A stretch of DNA of 31,233 bases from Nemertoderma westbladi (lineage: Eukaryota; Xenacoelomorpha; Nemertodermatida; Nemertodermatidae): positions 1 through 31,233 of the forward strand of contig JAUCBJ010001935.1 in the NCBI GenBank assembly GCA_032718475.1, written 5' to 3'. The notes beneath the pieces were generated by a model. The model saw only the letters and a list, made by a program, of their open reading frames with translations, made no database searches and was not told the DNA's origin. Of the stretch, positions 8,860 to 18,518 are shown piece after piece. Numbering within the stretch: the stretch's first letter is position 1; each line of letters opens with the position of its first letter. Both the position numbers and the translations under genes were made by a program.

Positions 8860-10095
8860 AGTTTAAATATAATAGTTTGGTTTTGCAGAGGGCCTAGGTA
8901 CAGAAATGTGTATTTTTGCCTTAAAACAAACAATTCACTTATATATTAGTAAAGACTCACCTGTGTATACTGCCTTCTTAGACGCCTCGAAAGCGTTTGA
9001 CCGCGTCAATCATAGTAAACTTTTTCGAAAGCTAATTGAACTTGGTGTATCTATTGGTATTGTAAGACTCTTGGCCTTTTGGTATTCCCATCAACTAATT
9101 TATATTAGCTGGGGTTCTGCTTCTTCCGGTGCATTTTTGGTTTCAAATGGTGTCCGTCAAGGAAGTTTGCTCAGCCCCCTCTTATTTAACATTTATATGA
9201 ATGACTTAAGTGTAGAACTCAACAAATCTAATGTTGGTTGTAGAGTTGGAAAGAGTCTTTTAAATCACTTATTTTACGCAGATGACCTGTGTTTACTGTC
9301 GCCGAGTATTTTTGGGTTACGTGCACTAGTCAAGATATGTGAGCGTGACGGCGCTAAATTTGATATTTTGTTCAATCCACTCAAATCACACTGTTTGTAT
9401 TTTATGCCCTATCGTTTTCACCGTGCAGGCGACATCTATCTCAATGGAAAACCGTTAGACTGTGTTAAGCAGGTTTCTTACTTGGGACACATTATAAGCT
9501 GTGACCTTTCTGATGAAGCAGACATGAATAAAGTTAAATCTTCTTTATTTTGTCGAGGTAATTTGTTAGTTAGAAATTTCTCTCGGTGTTCTCTTGGTGT
9601 TAAACTATGTTTGTTCAAAACTTATTGCTACAGTTTATATTGCAGCTCTTTGTGGTCTATTTTCCGTGTTCAAACTTTGCGACAAGTGAAAGTAGCCTAT
9701 AACATGTGTTTTCGTCTGTTGTTTAAATACTCCCGCAGTGACGATGCAGACACAATTTTTGTTAATAATAGAGTAATACCTTTAAGGCCATTATGCGCAA
9801 ATCTATATTTTCCTTGTTAAATAGAGTAAATAACTCAGGTAATACGCTAATTGGTGCCATTATAACTAACTTTTCAGTGAACTCTGTTCTGATTGATCGG
9901 TGGCACAAGGTGCTTGATCCAAGTTTAACGTAATTATCGTATTCGGAATACATTGTTAAATTTCCTTTATTTTCGTATTTGGTGTAATTCTACTTTAATG
10001 TGCTGTATTTCTCAAATTTAGTTTAGTTAGTTCTGCCTTGTATGTACAATGGATCGTTTGTGTCCGAGATTATAAATAAATAAATAAATAAATAA
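8860..10095 (+). mobile_element. 5'-truncated non-LTR retrotransposon, private to unit 1
   Basis: The empty site is visible in unit 2 at about 17239 (AATATAAC/TTTATC). A 5-bp repeat ATAAC flanks the insert (8855-8859, 10096-10100). The 3' end is a simple (AAAT/AATA)n tail at 10074-10095. Coding content is the RT fragment listed separately. Because unit 2 lacks it, it inserted after the unit duplication, or was absent from the copy that was duplicated. Confidence 0.88.
8906..9933 (+). pseudogene. CR1/L2-like non-LTR reverse transcriptase fragment
   Basis: RT motifs in order: VYTAFLDASKAFDRVNHSKL (region A Asp), NGVRQGSLLSPLLFNIYMND (region B), NHLFYADDLCLLSPS (catalytic YADD), then KSHCLYF and VSYLGHII, typical of a CR1/L2/Rex-like jockey-superfamily RT. 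The endonuclease and N-terminal fingers are missing because of 5' truncation, so the first Met is not the native start. A frameshift near 9775 moves the reading frame by -1; the C-terminus then continues as NTFKAIMRKSIFSLLNRVN to a stop at 9931-9933. Clade assignment is tentative; the RT identity is not. Confidence 0.88.
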
Positions 10096-10557
10096 ATAAC
10101 TTTATCTTACTAATATTTCAGAAAATTTTAAAATAAAGTGAGTGTTACTGAAAACCTGCCTCATATACTATTAACTTTGATGAATTTAATCCAAAATTGC
10201 AATACCGATCCCGTAAAACGGGATCTCGAGAGGAATAATCCCGGCCCCGATCCCGGAAATCCCGAAAAGTCTGAATTCGAATATAAACTAAATAAACAAC
10301 AAACTGAATAGAACTCGAATACTGTACGGTATTGGAAATGCGAGATGATACTGTATTTTCATGTAAATATTTAGGTAATTTGAATCATTTATTAATAATC
10401 AGTAATGCAATGTTTATCCTGGCCTTAAAGCATGATTGATAAAATTCATGATTTCAAAAAAATCAAAACTATCTGATTTTTTTTTATTTTTATATGTGAT
10501 TTAAATCATGATTTAAATCAATGATTTAAATCAAATGATTTAATTCAAACAACCCTG

Positions 10558-10655
10558 CATGGGTGATAGGGAGTTGTGGCGGCGCAATTTTGTCGACAAG
10601 CCGGCACAGCATTTTTAAAAATGCAGCTGCAATGCAGCATGCCGATCCTAGCTAG
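10558..10655 (+). pseudogene. RTE-like element 3' end (unit 1)
   Basis: Last RT codons (GDRELWRRNFVDKPAQHF, stop at 10616-10618), short 3' UTR and CCTAGCTAG end directly against the TTGGCATTCGG duplication. The minus-strand copy ends the same way but with four TAG repeats. Confidence 0.85.
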
Positions 10656-10734
10656 TTGGCATTCGGCATACCTGATTTTTCATTTATCAGATAAACTTGT
10701 CAAAGATTACAGTAGTGACGATATGAAACTTGGT

Positions 10735-11165
10735 TTTGAAAATTTCAGATCAGTTTATAGGTCTATTTATTGCAAGGGAATGTTATATTAAATTTGGTAA
10801 TGGATCATCATTTTACAGTAACGGATTCAAAACAAAACTTGGGAAAAAGACTCCTGGGAAAATTCTAAGAGATACAAAATATCAAAATTGCTGTAGCTCC
10901 TATATAATAATTCAAGGCTATTCATTTGAATAAGTGCAATGAGATGAGTCATATTTCAGTTAATGATGCAACTACTGCTTCATATTTTTCATCAAAATTA
11001 TTATTATACAGTATATCTTGTGTTTTATCAGTGTCCACGATATATTAGTTAGGTGCGGCTCCAATTCTTGGACTGTGTTAATTTATTTTCCCCCGGCACT
11101 TTAGAATTATCCGGATTGGTTTTGAAACGTTGCTTTAATATGATAATTTCACTATGACTCCTTTC
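10735..11165 (-). pseudogene. 3' fragment of the recombinase-like gene (unit 1)
   Basis: The reverse complement aligns by eye with 27800-28240. Shared runs include TCCAATTCTTGGACTG, GGCACTTTAGAA, TTTAATAT-ATAATTTCACTAT and AAAAAGACTCCTGGGAAA. It covers the C-terminal SANT-like part (SEIIILKQRFKTN on the minus strand) and the 3' non-coding sequence beyond. A 1-bp deletion after KVPG shifts the frame. Homology ends at about 11165, so the rest of the gene is missing here. It continues on the far side into the spacer that carries the RTE insertion and then the 61-bp satellite, the same order as at 27800-28602. Confidence 0.8.
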
Positions 11166-11365
11166 ATTATCTTTTCATAAGATCAAAATTTCTAAAATGA
11201 TCGCATAATTAACATTTTTATATTTAATTTCTCCTACGCGGATAGAATTCACTCAAGGGAATTATTTATGTGGGTTTAAGTTACTCTGAGCAGCCTATCA
11301 TTATAGTGAATTTTAATTGTTTTGAATTTTAACAATTGTTAATTATTAATCTGACGCATATTATA
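11166..11365. other. Spacer, no gene seen
   Basis: AT-rich sequence between the gene fragment and the first ~450-bp repeat. It contains AATTGTTTTGAATTTTAACAATT-type self-complementary words near 11315-11338. Same in unit 2 (18312-18518). Confidence 0.5.
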
Positions 11366-11830
11366 TTTATTGTTTCACTAACTAATTTCACCAATTTACA
11401 ACCCAAATTAAATTTGCCACAGTTTGAGTTTGTGTTTTATGTATTTTATTATATCTCAACAATAGACGAAACGAGGAAATATTCTAATAACGATTGTCTA
11501 TCTATGTGTAAGTTTTCCATTTCACCATTCTTATTCGTTTCAGTCTGGGAATAAATTTCGGTTTGCCTATGTTTCATTAGACTAGTTGTCAATGTCCAGG
11601 TAAGAAACCATTAGGTTTCCATGACAATACAAAATTATCGGGTTAGGACTTTGTATAAAGTACTTTCAAAAGAAAGTATAAGTTAGGACTTTAGCGCTCC
11701 CGGAGTTTATGCAAACGGTTTTATTTTTGTGTTCGATGTGAAATTGGTTATTTGCGAAACTGAGGGGTATTCGCAATCAATATTTTCGGTCTTACAATCA
11801 TTTAGCACTTAGTACAAATTGAATATAAGT
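11366..11830 (+). repeat. ~450-bp interspersed repeat, copy in unit 1 (outer)
   Basis: Ordered landmarks: TTGTTTCACTAACTAATTTC, TATTCTAATAACGATTGTCT, GGTTAGGACTTTGTAT, TTAGGACTTTAGCGCTCC, GAGGGGTATTCGCAATCAAT, TCATTTAGCACTTAGTAC. A second, more diverged copy follows at 12625. No coding function; its 72-codon frame is incidental. Confidence 0.85.
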
Positions 11831-12624
11831 GTGATTGACTAACCAACGAAAATTAAAATAACACGAGAGAAAGTAAAAAACATTATTGATAATAGGTAAA
11901 AAAAATTAAAATATAGCAGACAATAAAAGTCAGAAAAACCGACGTAATGATTTATGTAAAGGAACTTTCATATTTTACCGATTTATAACTGATGTTACAC
12001 GAATAATGATTGAATTGTATTATTTTTTCCTGCAAATATTGTAAATTGATAAAAGTGAAACTATAACTATTTTACATGATTGTGTGAAAGGTTTCACATA
12101 AGCAGTATTTATGTACCGAGCGAGGGTGGCGAGGGATGTTTCCATAAATATACAAGGGTCATTCATTCATAAACGTTGACAGTGCCCTTTTCACAAAATG
12201 GTGCCATTTTGTTAAATTATGTCAATTTATGGGCGTTCTGAATGCTTAATTATTAGCGTTAATATTGTAGTGTTTAGGAATATTAATGAAATTCATATCC
12301 TTTTTATGCAATTAATTGCAGTTGGTACATCAACTAAACTTACACTTCGCCTAAAATCAATGGTTATCAGTAATGGGAAATACTATCAATATTTGTTATA
12401 GAAGTTTATTGTTACTAAGTTAGTGATTATTACTTAGCTGCGTTACGAGGATATCACCACATCGAGAAGTTGTTAATTTCCATAAAAATAGCGTACGTTT
12501 AGGTACGCCTATAATGCACTAATTATTGCAATTTACTTGCTATAAAAGAAAAGGCAACTCTGTGGAATAAAATTACGCATTACTCTACATAAAAACAAAC
12601 AGAGTTTTCTCTTTAACCATAGAA
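11831..12624. other. Non-coding spacer between two ~450-bp repeats
   Basis: AT-rich; no convincing gene. Holds small palindromes such as TGTGAAAGGTTTCACA (about 12084) and AAAATGGTGCCATTTT (about 12197). Identical in layout to 18986-19777. Confidence 0.5.
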
Positions 12625-13055
12625 TTGTTTCACTAATATTTTCACAAATTTAGAACCTCAATTTGGGGTTTCTCAACAATTAGACCGGATAAATTTTGAA
12701 ATAACAATTGTCAATATATCTAGGTTTTCCATTTCACGGCAATCACTCACTACATAATATGTCGCCGGTGCAATAAATTGAAATACATTGTATGGATGTC
12801 CAGGTAAGAAACCATTACGTTTCCATGACAATACACAGTTATCGGGTTAGGACTTTGTATAGAGTACTTTCAAAGACTATCTAAAAGTAATAAGTTAAGA
12901 CTTTAGCGCCCCCGCAGTTTGTGCAAAACGCTTTTATTATTAGGTTATACGTGTGCAATTGGCTATTCGCGAAACGGAGGGGTATTCGCAATTAACATTC
13001 AGCGAGTTAGCGTATTAGGGTATTTGCGGTCTTATAATCATTTAGCACTTGGTAG
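12625..13055 (+). repeat. ~450-bp interspersed repeat, copy in unit 1 (inner)
   Basis: Same landmark order as 11366-11830 with more divergence in the first third (ATTGTTTCACTAATATTTTC), then GTAAGAAACCATTACGTTTC, GGTTAGGACTTTGTATAGAG, TTTAGCGCCCCCGCAGTTTG and GGAGGGGTATTCGCAATTAA. Confidence 0.85.
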
Positions 13056-13383
13056 TTGGTACAAATGAATGTAAGTGTAAGAAGTGTGTTTGTAAGTTAG
13101 CATTATGGCCATTCCATACTCTTGAGTGTTTAAGTGTGTTTGAAAATTACCAGTTCCCATAATGCCGCTAAGGGGGGCCAAGTTTTTCATACACATGACA
13201 CACTGGACTGCAAAAGTGGTAAAATGCTAACTTGTGGGAAATGGTCTAAAAAACGTTTTGACAAAGTTTCAGATTGCAAGGACCACGAGTTAGCACTTTG
13301 AGTTAGCACTTTGGAAAAGTTAGCACAATAGCGGAAAAAGAGCTTGCAAAGTTAGCCCTTTGGTATATTTGCCAACACAATCA
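13056..13383 (+). repeat. Unit 1 right arm with GTTAGCAC motifs
   Basis: Contains AAGTTAGCATTATGGCCATT, three near-tandem AGTTAGCAC words at about 13285-13335, AAAAAGAGCTTGCAAAGTTAG and the terminus GGTATATTTGCCAACAC. The same arm ends unit 2 (20225-20536) and, inverted, starts the third unit (20663-20930). Confidence 0.85.
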
Positions 13384-13467
13384 CCCCACCACGCATACCT
13401 ACACTATGCCACGCACACACTCACTATGCCACCCACATACACACTATACCACGGAAACACACCCATA
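13384..13467. repeat. CA-rich boundary repeat between units 1 and 2
   Basis: TATGCCACGCACACACTCAC-type sequence. Marks the junction of the two direct units. Confidence 0.75.
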
Positions 13468-13605
13468 CCGGCAAACCACTCGAAACGCTAACGTGCTCTT
13501 TTTCGTCCAAAGTGCTAACTGTTCCAGACGCATGCAAATCAACTATACACCTAACTATCAAATTCTCTGGAAGGTCGCTAGAGTACAAGGGTGGTAAAGA
13601 CTACA
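13468..13605 (+). repeat. Unit 2 end with GCTAAC motifs
   Basis: Near-identical to 5712-5850; see that entry for the similarity to the opposite arms. Confidence 0.65.
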
Positions 13606-13611
13606 CATATA

Positions 13612-14018
13612 CCATAGCCCTAACTGCATTGTCTATTAATGTTGTGCTAACTGCAAACCTGAACAGTATTACTATACACCTAACTGCAAGGTCTAATTAA
13701 TGTTGTGCTAACTGCAAACCCGAACAATATTATTATACACCTAACTGCATGGTCAAATTAATGTTGTGCTAATTGCAAACCCGAACAGTATTATTATACA
13801 CCTAACTGCATGGTCTAATTAATGTTGTGCTAACTGCAAACCTGAACAGTATTACTATACACCTAACTGCAAGGTCTAATTAATGTTGTGCTAACTGCAA
13901 ACCCGAACAGTATTATTATACACCTAACTGCATGGTCAAATTATTGTTGTGCTAATTGCAAACCCGAAAAGTATTATTATACACCTACCTAACTGCATGG
14001 TTTATTCATGTTGTAGGC
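13612..14018 (+). repeat. 61-bp satellite, six copies (unit 2)
   Basis: TGTTGTGCTAA at 13640, 13701, 13762, 13823, 13884 and 13945. Alternation of CCTGAACAGTATTAC and CCCGAACARTATTAT variants suggests a two-unit block was duplicated relative to unit 1. Confidence 0.93.
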
Positions 14019-14139
14019 CTACTAACTAAGTGTTTAAACAGGATCAAACATTTCAGCATTTCTGTAATTCGTCTCGTGATCCTTATTTTGGCATTCGGCC
14101 AATTCGGCATTCGTGGGACCATGGAGCCCATAGGATACC

Positions 14140-14315
14140 CGAAGGATAATTGAAGAGTTATCAAAAAAGAAAGATAGGCATCTGGCTGTTATCTTTGTTG
14201 ACTTCTTCAAGGCCTTTGATTCAGTCTCTCTCTCACGTATGTTCAGCATACTTTCATTATATGGGATTCCTGATGAAATTATTGCAGCAAACAGATCAGT
14301 ATACGATGGTTCGAC
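14140..14315 (+). pseudogene. RTE-like RT N-terminal fragment (unit 2)
   Basis: As at 6262-6424 but retaining the four residues VSLS after KAFDS, so it represents the ancestral form of this fragment. Carries the region A Asp (FVDFFKAFD). Ends where the inverted RTE copy starts. Confidence 0.8.
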
Positions 14316-14724
14316 ACTACTACTACTAGGATCGGCATGCTGCATTGCAGCTGCATTTTTAAGAATGCTGTGCCGGCTTGTCAACAAAATTGCACCGCCA
14401 CAACTCCCTATCACCCATGACATTTGCTAGATCATCCGCATCTTCAAGGCCAGTGTCCTTTAAGATGCGTCTCAAGAAAGTCATGGGCTGTCCACCATGC
14501 TTATTCACTCCATGAGGCTGCCAAAGTACAAGATTATGCACTGGCTGGTCCTCACGGCGAAAGCAATGTCCTGCAAAGCGGAGGCGATTTTGTTCTAGTG
14601 TCAAGCTTGGGGGAACCAATGAGACACCTCCAATGTTATATAGTGTCTGGTTGGAGATGTGTGCATTGTACTTGACACAATGAATCCGGCGTAGCATTCT
14701 TGTGAATGTGCCATCCAGAGATTT

Positions 14725-15107
14725 TTTATTATTGATAGTAACAATGTGTTGGCAAGCTGTATTTTTCGAGGTGTTTGTTATTATACATTTATTATAGGAA
14801 GGGATCTTGGGGTCTTAGCCTCGAATGATAAGTTTATTTTACCGAAAATAACTTATCTTTTATTGGCTCAATTGTAGGACTAATCCCATCACATGCGTAC
14901 TTTTTAACAGGGTAGTGTACAAATTTAGGAATCGCGTAATTTTTTCTTGAAATTAATATCTCATATCTCTCCAAACCACGTACGCGTTTCGACCTTAGTG
15001 GGTCTCATCAGCGTGGTGTCGGATTCGAACCTGGGACCTCGAGGTGGAAGCCGAGACTACAACCACTAGGCCACAGGTTCTTGAGATATGGAGTATTAAT
15101 TTCAAAG
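14725..15107 (-). mobile_element. tRNA-derived SINE carrying a hammerhead motif, private to unit 2
   Basis: A 383-bp insertion flanked by the 10-bp duplication CCAGAGATTT (14715-14724, 15108-15117); unit 1 has the empty site near 6830. On the minus strand it has an A box TGGCCTAGTGG (15063-15073), a B box GGTTCGAATCC (15021-15031), then a consensus hammerhead (14976-15016), an AT-rich body and an AATAATAAA-like 3' end. The tRNA plus hammerhead core is enclosed by an imperfect inverted repeat (about 15080-15107 and 14944-14970, sharing ATTAATTTCAA and GAGATATG words). A 3' hairpin, GATAAGTTATTTT against AAAATAAACTTATC, lies near 14829-14860. Confidence 0.85.
14976..15016 (-). ncRNA. Hammerhead ribozyme motif inside the SINE
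   Basis: Minus strand, in order: stem I 5' strand CCACG (extends to ACCACG), CUGAUGA, stem II GACC-CACUAA-GGUC, GAAA preceded by C as in the consensus, tiny stem III CGCG, GUA cleavage triplet, stem I 3' strand CGUGG. All invariant core positions are present and stem II is fully Watson-Crick. The CGCG stem III is self-complementary, so an efficient fold may need a dimer. Located just 3' of the B box. Predicted cleavage falls between 14981 and 14980. Confidence 0.87.
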
Positions 15108-15917
15108 CCAGAGATTTGGTGTCCTCAGCAGTTAGAGCCCAGCATGGACTCCCATAGAGGAGTACTGGAACTACTGCTGCTCTAAATAATCGGACCTTAA
15201 GTTTCCGATTAATTCTAGGTGACTTGCAAATCCTGGAAAGCCTATTCAAGGCTGCCCAAGCCTTTCCCTTTCGTATTCGAAGGTCCTCACCTGACTTCCG
15301 GATCCATGATCCCAGGTAACAGAAGTCGTCCACATGCTCAAGCATACCATCCTTTGAGCTTATGCTCATCCGATCAGAGACTTGCTGAGGACTTTCAAAG
15401 TTAACTGGTCTATTTTGGTCTTTCTGGAGTTAATAAAAAGACCAACACTAGAAGCAGCATGTTCTAATGAGCTGAGGAGCCGTTTGGCTCCCTATAATGA
15501 TTCTGAGAGTACTCCTAAGTCATCAGCAAAGTCTAGATTAGTTAGGTACTTGGCAGGATTTCCTCGACTTCTGGAGCCAGTAGGTGGAGTTATCATCACC
15601 CCATCATCATTATGATGATCTAAGGACATGCGTAGAACATAGTCAACCACAATAATGAACAAGAATGGTGCAAGTGTGTCTCCTTGGAGGACGACCCATA
15701 ACACTTCAAATGGTTCTGTGTCACCGTCAACAGTAGACACAAATGTTGTCGAACCATCGTATACTCATCTGATTGCTGCAATAATTTCATCAGGAATCCC
15801 ATATAATGAAAGTATGCTGAACATACGTGAGCGAGAGACTGAATCAAAGGCCTTGAAGAAGTCAACAAAGATAACAGCCAGATGCCTGTCGTTCTTTTTT
15901 TATATTCTTCAATTATC

Positions 15918-16443
15918 GACGACTTCTGTTACCTGGGATCATGGATCCGGAAGTCAGATGAGGACCGTCGAATACGTAAGGGAAAGCATTGGACAGCCTT
16001 GAATATGCTTTGCAGGATTTGGAAGTCACCGAGAATTAATCGGAAACTTAAGGTCCGATTATTTAGAGCAGCAGTAGTTCCAGTACCTCTCTATGAGAGT
16101 CCATGTTGGGCTCTAACTGCTGAGGACACCAAATCTCTGGATGGCACATTTACAAGAATGCTACGCCGGGTACATTGTGTCAAGTACAATGCACACATCT
16201 CCAACCAGACACTAGATAACATTGGAGGTGACTCATTGGTTCCCCCAAGCTTGACACTAGAACAAAATCGCCTCCGCTTTGCAGGACATTGCTTTCACCG
16301 TGAGGACCAGCCAGTGCATAAACTTATACTTTGGCAGCCTCATGGACTGAATAAGCATGGTGGACAGCCCATGACTTTCTTGAGACGCATCTTAAAGGAC
16401 ACTGGTCTTGAAGATGCGGATGGTCTAGCAAATGTCATGGGTG
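15918..16443 (+). pseudogene. RTE-like RT C-terminal fragment (unit 2)
   Basis: As at 7635-8161, DDFCYLGSWIRKSDEDRRIR to GLEDADGLANVMG, with scattered substitutions. Interrupted by the hAT-type MITE at the same position. Confidence 0.85.
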
Positions 16444-17711
16444 CAGGGTTGATAAAAATCATGATTTTTTTTTAATCAAAAAAATCAGATTTTTTTGATT
16501 TAAATCAAATTTATTTGATTTAAAGCAGATTTTTTTTCATTTAAATCGGGTGACTAAAAAGCAAAGACCCAAATAACAAAGACCTGTATGAAATACATGT
16601 GTTAACTTTCGTTTATTGTTTTGGTTCCCCAAACACGCCTCTGTAACCTGCTCCTTTACTAACCTGCTCCTGTAAATGGCAATGGGACCTAACGCTATAT
16701 GGCAATGGGACCTAATCCCCTTTAGGACGTAACGCGACTTTATATCTTTGTTTTGTACAGGTGCCAAAGAGCGTTAGGTTACATTGCATTTAAAGGAACA
16801 GGTTAGTAAAGGAGCATGTTACAGAGGCTTGTTGGTGGAACCAAAACAATAAACGAAAGTTAACACATGTTTCAAAGATTATGCAGGTCTTTATTATTTA
16901 GGTCTTTGGTCTTTGTTTTGTAGTCACCCATTTAAATCACTTTTTTCTTATTTAAATCAGATTTTTTTATTTAAATCAGATTTTATATTTAAACAATCGG
17001 AAGACTTCTGGCTTCATCAATGCACTAATGTTTAAAAAAAACCGAAAAACCGGGATCCCAGCGAAATATCGAATCTCAATTCCGACTTTTTTGAAACGGG
17101 ATCCCGAAGTTTAAATGGTTAAATAAATTTGTTGAACATCTAAAAAAAGTTCCAGCAGAACGGAAATGTTTTGATTATATCTAATTTTTATTTCAGTAAA
17201 CCATCCAGTAATCAATTATAAGATAATTTTAATATAACTTTATCTTACTAATATTTCAGAAAAGTTTAAAATAAAGTGAGTGTTACTGAAAACCTGCCTC
17301 ATATACTATTATCTTTGATGAATTTAATCCAAAATTGCAATACCGTTCCCGTAAAACGGGATCTCGAGAGGAATAATCCCGGTCCCGATCCCGGAAATCC
17401 CGAAAAGTCTGAATTCGAATATAAACTAAATAAACAACAAACTGAATAGAACTCTAAAGTACAACTTAATTAATGGGCCTGTGAATACTGTATGGTATTG
17501 GAAATGCGAGATGATACTGTATTTTCATGTAAATATTTAGGTAATTTGAATCATTTATTAATAATCAGTAATGCAATGTTTATCCTGGCCTTAAAGCATG
17601 ATTGATAAAATTCATGATTTTAAAAAAATCAAAACTATCTGATTTTTTTTTATTTTTATATGTGATTTAAATCAATGATTTAAATCAAATGATTTAATTC
17701 AAACAACCCTG
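16444..17711. mobile_element. Non-autonomous hAT-type MITE, unit 2
   Basis: CAGGGTTG ... CAACCCTG with the CATGGGTG duplication at 16436-16443 and 17712-17719. Lacks the non-LTR insertion of unit 1, so its 1,268 bp are close to the native length. Contains the complete nested foldback at 16548-16929. Confidence 0.93.
16548..16929. mobile_element. Nested 382-bp foldback MITE, intact
   Basis: Ends GGGTGACTA ... TAGTCACCC, flanked by ATTTAAATC on both sides (16539-16547 and 16930-16938), a candidate 9-bp TSD. The host is itself rich in that word, so the TSD length is not certain. The whole element folds into one long hairpin with ACCTGCTCCTTTACTAACCTG-like arms. A 9-bp TSD with long TIRs would fit a Mutator-like MITE. 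No coding. Confidence 0.8.
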
Positions 17712-17808
17712 CATGGGTGATAGGGAGTTGTGGCGGCGCAATTTTGTCGACAAGCCGGCACAGCATTTTTAAAATGCAGCTGCAATGCAGCATGCCGATC
17801 CTAGCTAG
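17712..17808 (+). pseudogene. RTE-like element 3' end (unit 2)
   Basis: As at 10558-10655; one A shorter in the run after the stop codon. Confidence 0.85.
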
Positions 17809-17887
17809 TTGGCATTCGGGATACCTGATTTTTCATTTTTCAGAAAAACTTGTCAAAGATTACAGTAGTGACGATATGAAACTTGGT

Positions 17888-18311
17888 TTTGAAAATTTCA
17901 GAGCAGTATATAGGTCTATTTATTGCAAGGGAATGTTATATTAAATTTGGCAATGGATCATCATTTTACAGTAACGGATTCAAAACAAAACTTGGGAAAA
18001 AGACTCCTGGGAAAATTCTAAGAGATACAAAATATCAAAATTGCTGTAGCTCCTATATAATAATTCAAGGCTATTCATTTGAATCGGTGCAATGAGATGA
18101 GTCATATTTCAGTTAATGATGCAACTAATGCTTCATATTTTTCATCAAAATTATTATTATACAGTATATCTTGTGTTTTATCAGTGTCCACGATATATTA
18201 GTTAGGTGCGGCTCCAATTCTTGGACTGTGTTAATTTATTTTCCCCCGGCACTTTAGAATTATCCGTATTGATTTTGAAACGTTGCTTTAATATGAGAAT
18301 TTCACTATGAC
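17888..18311 (-). pseudogene. 3' fragment of the recombinase-like gene (unit 2)
   Basis: Same fragment as 10735-11165 with few differences, aligned in reverse with 27800-28240. The forward open frames here (about 75 codons) are not genes. Confidence 0.8.
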
Positions 18312-18518
18312 TCCTTTCATTATCTTTTCATAAGATCAAAATTTCTAAAATGATCGCATAATTAACATTTTTATATTTAATTTCTCCTACGCGGATAGAA
18401 TTCACTCAAGGGAATTATTTATGTGGGTTTAAGTTACTCTGAGCAGCTTATCATTATAGTGAATTTTAATTGTTTTGAATTTTAACAATTGTTAATTATT
18501 AATCTGACGCATATTATA
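18312..18518. other. Spacer, no gene seen (unit 2)
   Basis: Direct counterpart of 11166-11365. Confidence 0.5.

Larger units (their letters stand above)
8162..10557. mobile_element. Non-autonomous hAT-type MITE, unit 1
   Basis: Termini CAGGGTTG ... CAACCCTG, flanked by the 8-bp duplication CATGGGTG (8154-8161 and 10558-10565). An 8-bp TSD with a CAGGG-type inverted repeat is diagnostic of the hAT superfamily. Subterminal regions are rich in ATTTAAATC/GATTTAAAT words. No transposase. Length is inflated by the non-LTR insertion at 8860-10095; a shorter version lies at 16444-17711. The interior holds a second, nested foldback (8266-8605) and GGGATCCCG-type palindromes. Confidence 0.93.
6210..10666 (+). 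mobile_element. 5'-truncated RTE-like retrotransposon, unit 1, with 11-bp TSD
   Basis: Flanked by TTGGCATTCGG at 6210-6220 and 10656-10666, an 11-bp target-site duplication. The element reads plus strand, starts within the reverse transcriptase domain and ends in a CCTAG/TAG tail. It is interrupted twice: by an inverted copy of the same family (about 6425-7634) and by a hAT-type MITE (8162-10557). The same insertion with the same TSD is in unit 2 (14088-17819), so it predates the unit duplication. The corresponding spacer near 28420-28470 lacks it. Confidence 0.85.
5712..13383 (-). repeat. Unit 1 of a 7-8 kb duplicated unit with inverted-repeat-like ends
   Basis: Unit 1 is repeated as unit 2 at 13468-20536 in the same orientation. 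Ends: 5712 onward (GGCAAACCACTCGAAACGCT, then GCTCTTTTTC and GTGCTAACT) resembles the reverse complement of 13383 leftward (GTTGGCAAATATACC, AAAGGGCTAAC, GCTCTTTTTC, GTGCTAACT). Strand is given for the recombinase-like gene fragment inside. I read the units as internally deleted relatives of the 20663-28602 region. Most of its interior is later insertions: RTE-like element, hAT-type MITE, non-LTR element. Confidence 0.75.
14316..15917 (-). pseudogene. Inverted RTE-like reverse transcriptase copy, split by a SINE
   Basis: Same as 6425-7634: minus-strand RT with QGDTLAPFLF, DFADDL, FCYLGSWIRKSGED and DRELWRCNFVDKPAQHS, ending in a TAG tail. The SINE at 14725-15107 splits the codons around EDTKSLDGTFTRMLRR. 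The in-frame TGA between AAIR and VYDG is shared with unit 1, so the copy was already dead before duplication. Confidence 0.88.
14088..17819 (+). mobile_element. 5'-truncated RTE-like retrotransposon, unit 2, with 11-bp TSD
   Basis: TTGGCATTCGG at 14088-14098 and 17809-17819. Same insertion as in unit 1, containing the inverted RTE copy, the SINE and the hAT-type MITE. Confidence 0.85.

Noticed and set aside
10576-10933. Plus-strand frames across the RTE 3' end and the flank
   Set aside because: Out of frame with the RT and spanning a TSD boundary; the same DNA is explained by the RTE 3' end and the antisense gene fragment.
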